Positions 1 through 5,513 of a stretch of 5,513 nucleotides of DNA are shown piece by piece; within the stretch, counting starts at the first letter, position 1; every line of letters starts with the position of its first letter. A program made the position numbers and the translations under genes. The DNA is from CBDTYW01 sp965364735 (GTDB lineage: Bacteria > Actinomycetota > Nitriliruptoria > Nitriliruptorales > Nitriliruptoraceae): assembly GCA_965364735.1 (NCBI GenBank), contig CBDTYW010000241.1, positions 1 through 5,513 of the forward strand, in the 5' to 3' direction. The notes beneath the pieces were generated by a model. It searched no databases. It was given only the letters and a program-made list of their open reading frames with translations, and had not been told where the DNA came from.

Positions 1-1
1 C

Positions 2-157
2 TACCGCTCCTCCGGCCCCGGCGGGCAGTCGGTCAACACGACGGACTCGGCCGTCCGGATCACCCACCTGCCGACAGGAATCGTCGTCTCGTGTCAGAAC
101 GAGAAGTCCCAGCTACAGAACAAGGAGTCGGCCCTGCGGGTGCTGCGGGCCCGGCTG
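2..157 (+). other. prfA: Release factor 1 fragment (GGQ region), truncated at both ends
   Basis: The first ~52 codons translate to the most conserved part of bacterial peptide chain release factor 1: YRSSGPGGQSVNTTDSAVR, then THLPTG, then CQNEKSQLQNK. The GGQ tripeptide (20-28) enters the ribosomal peptidyl-transferase centre and triggers release of the finished protein at UAA/UAG codons. SSGPGGQSVNTT and the NEKSQLQNK stretch fit RF1 better than RF2, whose usual form is SGAGGQ. The N-terminal part, including the codon-recognition domain, would lie left of the window. The C-terminal portion after the LRARL helix is missing, because the frame passes directly into aminotransferase sequence. RF1 is normally essential and about 355-360 residues long, so this copy cannot be a complete RF1. 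It may be an assembly artefact rather than a true pseudogene. Confidence 0.85.
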
Positions 158-976
158 CGGGTCGGCGACCGCGTCGGGATCGAGGCGCCGGGGTGGCCGC
201 GGACGGTCGACCTCATGCGCGTGATGGGCATGCGCCCCGTGCCGATCCGCGTCGACGAGCGCGGCATGGTGCCTGACGCGCTCGCCGCCGAGATCGAGCG
301 GCTCGACGCCGTCATCATGGTCCCTCGGTTCCAGAACCCGACCGGCGCCGCGATCGACGCGGACCGGGCCGCCGCGCTCGACGAGGTGCTCACCGCCCGG
401 CCCGACCTGCTCGTCGTCCACGACGACCACGCCGGCTGGATCTCCGGCGCGCCGCTGCACCTGCCCGGCGTCGGCGGCCCGGCCTGGGCCTACGTCCAGA
501 GCGTCTCGAAGTCGCTCGGCCCGGACCTGCGGCTCGCCGCCGTCGTCGGCGACGAGCTGACGATCGCCCGGGTCCGCACCGCGTTCTCGACCGGGCCTGG
601 CTGGGTCTCCATGATCCTGCAGCGAACCGTCGCCGCGCTGCTGTCCGACCCCGCGACCGACCAGGCGCTCACCCGCGCCGTGGCCGCGTACGCCGAGCGG
701 CGCAACGCCCTCATCGGAGCCCTCGCCGACCTCGGCCTTGAGGTCGTCGCCCCGTCCGGGCTGAACCTCTGGCTCCCCGTCAACGACGAGGCGCAGGCAG
801 TCGCGGGGCTCCGAGACGCCGACATCGCCGTGCGCGCCGGCGCCCCGTTCGCGCTCGGGACCGGCCCAGCGATCCGCATCACCATCTCGCGCCTCTCCCC
901 CGACGACGCACCCGCCGTCGCCGCGACCATCGCCGGGGTGCTGCGCCCCGAGACGACCTCGCACGTCCGACCCTGA
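2..976 (+). CDS. PLP-dependent aminotransferase (MocR-like, class I/II fold), 5'-incomplete, joined in frame to a release factor 1 fragment
   Basis: The frame is open from the window edge to TGA at 974-976. From about nt 158 it reads as the aminotransferase part of a MocR/GntR-type regulator, a fold I aminotransferase that binds pyridoxal phosphate. Visible landmarks are VGDRVGIEAPGWP, the NPTG cofactor-binding motif (335-346), DDHAGW where the pyridine-N aspartate normally lies, and SVSKSLGPDLR with the probable Schiff-base lysine at 509-511. RITISRL near the end probably holds the substrate-carboxylate arginine. Normal MocR proteins begin with a winged-helix DNA-binding domain and the first part of the aminotransferase domain. 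Both are absent, and residues 1-52 are release factor 1 instead. A GTG at 140 has AAGGAG at 122-127, but the 12-nt spacing is long and that start would give a headless enzyme. The family assignment is secure. Whether this exact polypeptide exists is doubtful. Confidence 0.8.
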   Translation, partial: YRSSGPGGQSVNTTDSAVRITHLPTGIVVSCQNEKSQLQNKESALRVLRARLRVGDRVGIEAPGWPRTVDLMRVMGMRPVPIRVDERGMVPDALAAEIERLDAVIMVPRFQNPTGAAIDADRAAALDEVLTARPDLLVVHDDHAGWISGAPLHLPGVGGPAWAYVQSVSKSLGPDLRLAAVVGDELTIARVRTAFSTGPGWVSMILQRTVAALLSDPATDQALTRAVAAYAERRNALIGALADLGLEVVAPSGLNLWLPVNDEAQAVAGLRDADIAVRAGAPFALGTGPAIRITISRLSPDDAPAVAATIAGVLRPETTSHVRP

Positions 977-993
977 CCTGCCTGACACCTCCA

Positions 994-1017
994 CGGTTGG
1001 GTGCGAGGCCCCGACCG
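994..1017 (+). terminator. Possible GC-rich hairpin after the aminotransferase frame
   Basis: CGGTTGGG (994-1001) pairs with CCCGACCG (1010-1017) in an 8-bp stem containing one G-U pair, with an 8-nt loop. It begins 17 nt after the stop codon and ends 43 nt before the next start. No T-run follows, so intrinsic termination is uncertain. Short GC stems are common by chance at this base composition. Confidence 0.25.
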
Positions 1018-1060
1018 CGGGCACGCTCTGCCCAGCCGATCCAACACCGAGGACCAGCGC

Positions 1061-1864
1061 ATGCCCGAGGGCCACACCATCCACCGCGCTGCCCGTCGGC
1101 ACACGAGGCTGTTCGGCGGCCAGCGGGTGAGCGTCACCTCCCCGCAGGGCAAGTTCCTCGGCGCCGACGTCGTCGACGGGGCGACGTTCGTACGCGGCGA
1201 CGCCTATGGAAAGCACCTGTTCCACCACTACGACAACGGCGGGATCGTCCACGTCCACCTCGGCCTGTTCGGCAAGTTCTTCGAGCGCGAGCACCCGGCC
1301 GGTCCTCCGCTCGAGACCCAGCGGATGCGCATCGTCGGCGCCGACGCGACGCTCGACCTGTCCGGCGCGACGGCGTGCGAGCTCGTCACCCCGGACGAGG
1401 TCGAGCAGATCTTCGCGCGGCTCGGCCCGGACCCGATCCGCCGCGGCGACGACGGCGAGCGCGGCTGGAAGAACCTGCAGCGACGCAGCATCGAGGTCGG
1501 CCGGTCGCTGATGGACCAGAAGGTCCTGAGCGGCGTCGGCAACGTCTACCGCGCCGAGGTCCTGTTCGTCCACGGCATCCACCCGGAGGTCCCGTCGAAG
1601 GAGATCACCCGCGAGCAGTGGGACGGCATGTGGGCGAGCCTCACCGACTGGATGCGCCGAGACGTCCGCTCGGGCCGCATCACCACCACCGACCCCGACG
1701 AGATCGGCCGCACCCGCTCGCGCATGAAGCGTGACGACCGCGTCCACGTCTACAAGCAGGACCGATGCCGTCGCTGCGGCACCGAGATCCGTCGCTGGGA
1801 CCTCGCGGGGCGCTGGGCCTACGCCTGCGAGACCTGTCAGCCTCCGTCGGGGCCACCGCGCTGA
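1061..1864 (+). CDS. nei: Fpg/Nei-family DNA glycosylase/AP lyase (endonuclease VIII-like)
   Basis: This is a base-excision repair enzyme. It removes oxidised bases and then cuts the DNA backbone at the abasic site by beta/delta-elimination. The start at ATG 1061 is fixed by chemistry: the family needs proline right after the initiator Met as its nucleophile, and MPEGHT supplies Pro2 and Glu3. An upstream in-frame GTG at 1001 would bury Pro2 and is rejected. A GAGGA ribosome site lies at 1049-1053. Further landmarks are YGKHLF with the conserved Lys51, the H2TH signature LMDQKVLSGVGNVYR (about 150-164), and a C-terminal zinc finger with Cys236, Cys239, Cys256 and Cys259 (CX2C-X16-CX2C). Arg251 in the finger hairpin is the likely DNA-contacting arginine. 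The length of 267 aa is normal for the family. Sequence style resembles the mycobacterial Rv2464c-type Nei as I recall it. Substrate preference cannot be read from sequence. Confidence 0.93.
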   Translation: MPEGHTIHRAARRHTRLFGGQRVSVTSPQGKFLGADVVDGATFVRGDAYGKHLFHHYDNGGIVHVHLGLFGKFFEREHPAGPPLETQRMRIVGADATLDLSGATACELVTPDEVEQIFARLGPDPIRRGDDGERGWKNLQRRSIEVGRSLMDQKVLSGVGNVYRAEVLFVHGIHPEVPSKEITREQWDGMWASLTDWMRRDVRSGRITTTDPDEIGRTRSRMKRDDRVHVYKQDRCRRCGTEIRRWDLAGRWAYACETCQPPSGPPR

Positions 1865-1880
1865 GCATCCTCTGCCACCT

Positions 1881-1990
1881 CGAGCGGGACGTCTGCTGTC
1901 CCATCTCGGCGCGAGCGGGACAGCCACCGGCGTGACGCCGGCCAGCGTCCCGTTCGGCGCGAGCGGGGACGTCTGCTGTCCCGCTCGGCG
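1881..1990. repeat. Cluster of palindromic repeats (REP/BIME-like)
   Basis: The gap between the glycosylase and the SPFH promoter is filled by related hairpins. Two same-orientation 24-nt units, at 1898-1921 and 1947-1970, each open with GTCCC, centre on YTCGGCGCGAG and close with GGGAC or GGGGAC. They flank a perfect 6-bp stem, CCGGCG/CGCCGG, at 1927-1941 with loop TGA. Outside them, a near-identical block of GAGCGGG(G)AC followed by GTCTGCTGTCCC occurs at 1882-1902 and 1961-1982, and each copy can form an alternative hairpin around the GTCTGCT loop. No T-tract is present. It could act as a convergent-strength terminator or mRNA stabiliser, or it could be a dispersed REP-type element. No transposase is nearby to decide. 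Confidence 0.6.
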
Positions 1991-1997
1991 GGGTCGA

Positions 1998-2044
1998 CTT
2001 GCATGCGAGTGCTATCTTGGTGATATCACTCTGATACCGAGGAG
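1998..2044 (+). promoter_or_regulatory. Putative promoter and RHH operator upstream of the SPFH-RHH operon
   Basis: This is the most AT-rich stretch of the window. Three direct repeats follow each other at an exact 11-bp period: GTGCTATC (2009-2016), GTGATATC (2020-2027) and CTGATACC (2031-2038). The middle one lies in a perfect 10-bp palindrome, GTGATATCAC (2020-2029). TTGCAT at 1999-2004 could be a -35 box, with GATATC (2022-2027, 17-bp spacer) as a poor -10 box that would overlap the operator. A GAGGAG ribosome site follows at 2039-2044. Tandem short repeats one helical turn apart are a usual operator form for ribbon-helix-helix repressors, and one is encoded in this operon. The repeats are seen directly. 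Promoter boxes and autoregulation are inference. Confidence 0.5.
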
Positions 2045-2050
2045 CGCCTC

Positions 2051-2932
2051 ATGGCCGTGATGAACGAGCACCCCGCGAAGTCGATCAACGGGATCGGCAT
2101 GATCTTCCTCGCCTTCCCGGTGCTGCCGCTGCTCGGCGTGGCCCTGCTCGCGACGGAGTCCGCGCTCGCCATCCTCGGGATCCTGTGCTTCATCGCGGTC
2201 CCGCTCGTCGTGATCGGGTTCTACAGCCTCCAGCCGAACCAGGCGGGCGTGCTCACGCTCTTCGGCGACTACCGCGGCACGGACACCACGCCGGGCCTGC
2301 GCTGGGTGAACCCCTTCTACCTCACGCGGAAGCTCTCGCTGCGGGTGCGCAACTTCACGACCGAGACCTCGAAGGTCAACGACTCCAACGGCAACCCGAT
2401 CCTCATCGCGGCAAACGTCGTCTGGAAGGTCACCGAGACCTCGCAGGCCGTCTTCGGCGTCGACAACTACGAGCACTACGTGCGGATCCAGTCGGAGTCC
2501 GCCATCCGCCAGCTCGCGCGTTCCTACCCGTACGACTCCTTCGACGACGTCGTCGAGGTCACGACGCTCATCGGCGACACCGGCGACGTCAACGACGCGC
2601 TGCTCGCCGAGCTCCAGGAACGCGCCGACGACGCGGGCGTCGAGGTGCTCGAGGCCCGTATCACCGACCTGTCCTACGCCCCGGAGATCGCGGAGGCGAT
2701 GCTGCGCCGTCAGCAGGCGTCCGCGATCGTGGCCGCACGCAAGAAGATCGTCGAGGGTGCGGTGCTCATGGTGCGCGACGCCGTCGAGCAGCTCGAGGCC
2801 GGCAGCAGCGACAAGGACGCGATCCCGCTCGACGCCGACCGCAAGGCGACGTTCGCGGCGAACCTCATGGTCGTGATCGCGAGCGACGCCCCGACGGCCC
2901 CGGTCGTCAACGTCGGCACCCTCAGCCGCTGA
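2051..2932 (+). CDS. SPFH/band-7 (prohibitin-like) domain membrane protein
   Basis: This is a 293-aa membrane scaffold-type protein of the stomatin/prohibitin/flotillin superfamily. Two hydrophobic segments (about residues 14-34 and 39-59) anchor it. The SPFH domain begins immediately after, at FYSLQPNQAGVLTLFGDYRGT. It continues through GLRWVNPFY, VRNFTTET, KVNDSNGNPI and VVWKV, and the conserved end SYAPEIAEAMLRRQQASAIVAARKKIVEGAV. The coiled-coil tail is short compared with flotillins. ATG 2051 is preferred over ATG 2060 because GAGGAG at 2039-2044 sits 6 nt from it. Members assemble into membrane rings or microdomains that influence protease access, but the specific client is unknown. The RHH gene follows 7 nt after the stop, a pairing I recall from many bacteria. 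A 313-aa antisense frame overlaps and is a composition artefact. Confidence 0.92.
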   Translation: MAVMNEHPAKSINGIGMIFLAFPVLPLLGVALLATESALAILGILCFIAVPLVVIGFYSLQPNQAGVLTLFGDYRGTDTTPGLRWVNPFYLTRKLSLRVRNFTTETSKVNDSNGNPILIAANVVWKVTETSQAVFGVDNYEHYVRIQSESAIRQLARSYPYDSFDDVVEVTTLIGDTGDVNDALLAELQERADDAGVEVLEARITDLSYAPEIAEAMLRRQQASAIVAARKKIVEGAVLMVRDAVEQLEAGSSDKDAIPLDADRKATFAANLMVVIASDAPTAPVVNVGTLSR

Positions 2933-2939
2933 GCCCGAC

Positions 2940-3182
2940 ATGGCCACGCGCAAGCAGTTCCCGCTGCGGATCCCACCGGAGCTCTACGACGCCATCGCTG
3001 CCTGGGCCGACGACGAGTTCCGCTCCGTCAACGCCCAGATCGAGGCGATACTGACCGACGCGGCGCGGCGCGCGGGCCGGGCGCCGAAGCGCCGCACCAC
3101 CGGCCCGGACACCGCGACCCCGGACCCCGACGCAGCCGACGCCGCCGATGACGACGACAACGACCATGAGGAGACGACATGA
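2940..3182 (+). CDS. Arc/CopG-type ribbon-helix-helix DNA-binding protein with acidic tail
   Basis: This small protein (80 aa) fits the ribbon-helix-helix fold. A beta strand, KQFPLRIP (about residues 5-12), would insert into the DNA major groove as a dimer. It is followed by helix A (PELYDAIAAWADDEF, 13-27), the turn RSVNAQIE, and helix B to about residue 43. RSVNAQIE is typical of the Arc-like proteins found beside SPFH genes. After a basic linker (RRAGRAPKRR) the last ~24 residues are rich in Asp, Ala and Glu and probably disordered. No good ribosome site precedes ATG 2940. With only 7 nt after the SPFH stop, translation is probably coupled. Its stop overlaps the next start as ATGA. The likely role is repressor of its own operon through the upstream 11-bp repeats (inference). 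An antitoxin role is less likely because no toxin gene is adjacent. Confidence 0.87.
   Translation: MATRKQFPLRIPPELYDAIAAWADDEFRSVNAQIEAILTDAARRAGRAPKRRTTGPDTATPDPDAADAADDDDNDHEETT
3168..3173 (+). promoter_or_regulatory. Ribosome binding site inside the RHH gene
   Basis: GAGGAG lies 5 nt before ATG 3179 and within the last codons of the RHH gene. It supports 3179 as the YchJ start, and the ATGA stop/start overlap suggests coupled translation. Confidence 0.6.
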
Positions 3183-3595
3183 GCGGCTTCGGGCTCGGGG
3201 CGCCGCGTGACGCGGCCTGCCTCTGCGGGTCAGGCCAGCCCTACGCGTCGTGCTGCCGTCCGCTGCATGACGGCAAGCGTGAGGCCACCAGCGCCGAGGA
3301 GCTGATGCGGTCGCGCTACGTGGCCTTCGCCAAGGGGCTCCGGCCCTACCTCGTGCGTTCATGGCACCCGACGACGCGCCCCGCCGACGTGATCGGCGAC
3401 GCCAAGATCGCCTGGGTCGGCCTCGAGATCCTGGACTCCGAGGCGGGCGGCGCGGACGACGACGACGGCACCGTGACGTTCCGCGCCAGCTACCGCGCGA
3501 CGACGGACGGGTTCGAGGGCGAGATCCTCGAGCACAGCCGGTTCACGCGCCATCGCGGCCGCTGGACCTACGTCGACGGCGACCGCCGGACGTGA
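3179..3595 (+). CDS. YchJ/UPF0225-family protein with N-terminal SEC-C zinc motif
   Basis: This is a 138-aa cytoplasmic protein of the YchJ family. An N-terminal SEC-C motif, CLCGSGQPYASCC, gives Cys14, Cys16, Cys25 and Cys26 (CXCX8CC), the zinc-binding arrangement also seen at the C-terminus of SecA. The central sequence continues with PLHDG, AEELMRSRYVAFAKG, YLVRSWHPTTRP and WVGLEIL, then FRASYR and HSRFTRHRGRWTYVDGD. This is the NTF2-like domain that defines YchJ proteins. Length is close to the usual 120-160. Molecular function is not established for the family; a chaperone- or ribosome-related role is only suggested by SEC-C motifs elsewhere. It overlaps the RHH gene by 4 nt and is the last gene of the tight cluster. 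The acidic loop GGADDDDG (about 90-97) is a local peculiarity. Confidence 0.9.
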   Translation: MSGFGLGAPRDAACLCGSGQPYASCCRPLHDGKREATSAEELMRSRYVAFAKGLRPYLVRSWHPTTRPADVIGDAKIAWVGLEILDSEAGGADDDDGTVTFRASYRATTDGFEGEILEHSRFTRHRGRWTYVDGDRRT

Positions 3596-3669
3596 CCCGG
3601 CGCCCCGAACGGCCGCCGCGGGAACCCCCTGATGGTTGACTCGTCACTCATCGAGGACGGGAGACCACG

Positions 3670-5513
3670 ATGGGGATGCCGGCTTCCACGCCGCGTCGAC
3701 CGGTCACGCGACGCCAGTTCATCCGACGGACGAGCGCGCTCGCGGCGGGGGCCTGGGCGCTCCCGCAGTTCTCACGGCTCGGGCTGATCGAGGCGTGGGC
3801 GCAGACCAACGGCATGGTGCTCAACCCTGCCGGCACCACGCTCGAGGCCTCGATCTCCCCCATCGGCGACGGGCCGTACTTCCGGCTCGGCTACGGGCCC
3901 GGAATCCCGATCGTGGTCCGCGAAGACCTCATGACCGCGACAGCGGGGCGTGAGGATCGGCGCCAGGACATCGCCAGCGTCCTGCACTACACCGACTTCC
4001 AGCTCGTCGACGCCCAGTCCCCCGCCCGCGTCGAGTTCCTCGACACCTCCTCGGACACCGCGCTCCCGTTCGGCGCCGCGTTCCGCCCACAGGAGGCGGT
4101 CGTCTGTCACGTCGTCGAGGCCCTCGTCCGCCGCAACCGCGCCATCGGGCCAGGGCCGGTCACCGGGCGGGCCCCCGACTGCGTCGTCTGCACCGGCGAC
4201 AACATCGACAACGCCCAGGTCAACGAGATGCACTGGTTCCGCACGCTGATGGACGGCGGCACGTTCGCCCCCAACAGCGGGTCACCCACCGAGTTCGAGG
4301 GCGTCCAGTCGTTCGGTGAGACCGAGCACTACCGCGTCGAGCACTACCACCCCGACGATCTGCGCGGCCTCGCCGGACAGCAGGACGACTACAAGCGGCT
4401 CTACGGGTTCCCGGACTTCCCCGGGATGCTCGACGCCGCGATCCTCGACATCAGCGCGGTCGGGCTGCCGGCCCGCTGGTACTCGGCGTACGGCAACCAC
4501 GACTACCTCGCGCAGGGCAACGCCCAGCCGAACGCGATCTTCGAAGGCATCGCCACCGGACCGCTCAAGGTCACCGGCGGCCCCGCTGGCGCAGCCGGCT
4601 CACGCTACTTCGACGCGCTCGCGGCCAACGACGCCTCGACGCTCGCCGGGCTCGGCATCGCGCCCGCCCGCCCCGTGACCGCGGACCCGCTGCGGCATCT
4701 GATGTCACCGCGCGAGTACATCCTCGAGCACCTGGACTCCCCCGCGCTCCCGGGCCCCATCGGGCACGGGTTCACCGAGGACAACCTCGATCCCGTGACC
4801 CTCTACTACACCTTCGACGTCGTCCCGGGCGTGCTCGGCATCACGCTCGACACGACGTTGCAGGCATCACCGTCCGGATCGATCGGCGTGACGCAGGTCG
4901 CGTGGATGGAGCAGCAGCTGATCGCGGCACACTCCCGCTACCGCGACACCGACGGCACCGAGGTCACGACCGGCAACGCCGACCAGCTCGTCATCATCTT
5001 CAGCCACCACCGCCCGTCGGGGATGATCCAGATCCCCATCGAGCGCAAGGGCGACGGGATCTTCGAGGAGGGCCTCTCCGGCGACCAGCTGCTCGAGATC
5101 CTGCACCGCTACCCGAACGTCGTGCTCTGGGTGAACGGTCACAGCCACATCAACCGCTGCGTCCCGCACGCAGACCCGGCGGGCCGCACCGGCGGGCTGT
5201 GGGAGATCACGACCGCCGCGCAGATCGACCCGCCGCAGCAGGCCCGCATCCTCGAGCTCGTCGACAACAAGGACGGGACGCTGTCGATCTTCACGACCGT
5301 CATCGACCACGACGCCCCGCCGGAGTCCGATCCCGGTCGTCTCGACCTGCTCGGGCTGGCCTCGATCGGACGCGAGCTGGCCTACAACGACTTCCAGCGC
5401 AACCCGTCGAGCGCGATCGGGTCACCGGAGGACATCAACACCGAGCTCGTCGTGGCCGCGCCGTTCACGCTCACCCTGGACCCCGTCCCGGACCCGACCC
5501 CGACCGCGGAGCC
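3670..5513 (+). CDS. Tat-exported metallophosphoesterase, PPA1498 family (TIGR03767-like), 3'-incomplete
   Basis: The frame stays open for 614 codons and runs off the right edge. ATG 3670 has GGGAG at 3659-3663; ATG 3676 is an alternative. The N-terminus carries a twin-arginine signal (TRRQFIRR, residues 13-20), a short hydrophobic stretch and a possible AWA|Q cleavage site (42-45), so the enzyme is probably exported folded with its metals. The calcineurin-type metal motifs are spread out by long inserts: HYTDFQ (106-111), GDNID (176-180), GNHD (275-278), SHHRP (445-449) and NGHSH (489-493). Such long inserts plus a Tat signal describe the PPA1498 family as I recall it. Motif I reads D-x-Q rather than the common D-x-H. 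The last visible residues, LDPVPDPTPT, look like the start of a Pro-rich linker. The substrate is unknown. It lies 74 nt after the YchJ gene and may be separately transcribed. Confidence 0.9.
   Translation, partial: MGMPASTPRRPVTRRQFIRRTSALAAGAWALPQFSRLGLIEAWAQTNGMVLNPAGTTLEASISPIGDGPYFRLGYGPGIPIVVREDLMTATAGREDRRQDIASVLHYTDFQLVDAQSPARVEFLDTSSDTALPFGAAFRPQEAVVCHVVEALVRRNRAIGPGPVTGRAPDCVVCTGDNIDNAQVNEMHWFRTLMDGGTFAPNSGSPTEFEGVQSFGETEHYRVEHYHPDDLRGLAGQQDDYKRLYGFPDFPGMLDAAILDISAVGLPARWYSAYGNHDYLAQGNAQPNAIFEGIATGPLKVTGGPAGAAGSRYFDALAANDASTLAGLGIAPARPVTADPLRHLMSPREYILEHLDSPALPGPIGHGFTEDNLDPVTLYYTFDVVPGVLGITLDTTLQASPSGSIGVTQVAWMEQQLIAAHSRYRDTDGTEVTTGNADQLVIIFSHHRPSGMIQIPIERKGDGIFEEGLSGDQLLEILHRYPNVVLWVNGHSHINRCVPHADPAGRTGGLWEITTAAQIDPPQQARILELVDNKDGTLSIFTTVIDHDAPPESDPGRLDLLGLASIGRELAYNDFQRNPSSAIGSPEDINTELVVAAPFTLTLDPVPDPTPTAE

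Noticed and set aside
140..976. GTG 140 as the true start of a separate aminotransferase gene
   Set aside because: AAGGAG at 122-127 encodes the conserved RF1 residues NKE and lies 12 nt away. The resulting enzyme would lack the first part of its fold, so an interrupted gene explains it better.
1001..1060. Upstream GTG start for the glycosylase, adding 20 residues
   Set aside because: The catalytic proline must directly follow the initiator Met, which only ATG 1061 provides.
113..1927. 604-codon open frame on the minus strand
   Set aside because: It runs antisense to two recognisable genes that share one frame. Its product is low-complexity and rich in Arg, Gly, Ala, Asp and Val, with no family signature. 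Such frames are expected opposite GC-rich coding DNA.
2012..2953. 313-codon minus-strand frame opposite the SPFH gene
   Set aside because: It is longer than the SPFH gene but has no recognisable domain, covers the operator and ribosome site, and has the same shadow composition.
2940..3182. RHH protein as the antitoxin of a toxin-antitoxin pair
   Set aside because: Neither neighbour resembles a toxin. The upstream gene is an SPFH membrane protein and the downstream one is YchJ.
3636..3664. Promoter for the phosphoesterase with TTGACT (3636-3641) as -35 box
   Set aside because: The expected -10 position falls on GGGAGA in the ribosome site, and no TAnnnT hexamer lies at a usable spacing.
3950..4678. 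Ser/Thr/Pro/Arg-rich plus-strand frames at 3950-4249 and 4316-4678
   Set aside because: They are out-of-frame shadows within the phosphoesterase gene, whose own frame is continuous and carries all the metal motifs.

Overview
The window is GC-rich, roughly 70% by eye. All supported genes lie on the + strand, intergenic gaps are short, and G/C dominates third codon positions. Release factor 1 sequence, a Nei-type glycosylase starting MPEGHT, an SPFH/ribbon-helix-helix gene pair and a Tat-exported PPA1498-type metallophosphoesterase together point to an actinobacterium (Actinomycetota). I cannot name the genus.

Layout. (1) From 2 to 976 a single open frame enters from the left edge. Its first ~52 codons are the GGQ region of peptide chain release factor 1 (prfA). 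From about codon 47-53 onward it is the large and small domains of a PLP-dependent, MocR-type aminotransferase. Neither protein is complete at the join, which falls on a short motif (VLRARL) that both could plausibly carry. This is either an assembly chimera or a homology-mediated rearrangement, and it is the strangest thing in the window. (2) From 1061 to 1864 there is an intact Fpg/Nei-family DNA glycosylase with its N-terminal proline, H2TH signature and zinc finger. (3) From 1881 to 1990 there is a compact cluster of palindromic repeats. (4) Around 1998-2044 is a comparatively AT-rich control region with three tandem 11-bp repeats and a perfect 10-bp palindrome. (5) From 2051 to 3595 there is a tight three-gene unit: a membrane SPFH/band-7 protein, a small ribbon-helix-helix (RHH) DNA-binding protein with an acidic tail, and a YchJ/SEC-C protein. 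The gaps are 7 nt and a 4-nt ATGA overlap. (6) From 3670 to the right edge there is a 3'-incomplete exported metallophosphoesterase of at least 614 codons.

How they may work together. The SPFH-RHH pair reads as one transcriptional unit, and the RHH protein is the natural candidate to bind the tandem repeats just upstream and control its own operon. YchJ is translationally coupled to the RHH gene. The glycosylase (base-excision repair) and the phosphoesterase (cell envelope) look like independent genes. I see no phage, CRISPR, tRNA/rRNA or insertion sequence. The window is mostly ordinary chromosome with three points worth checking: the prfA/aminotransferase join, the palindromic repeat cluster, and the putative RHH operator.
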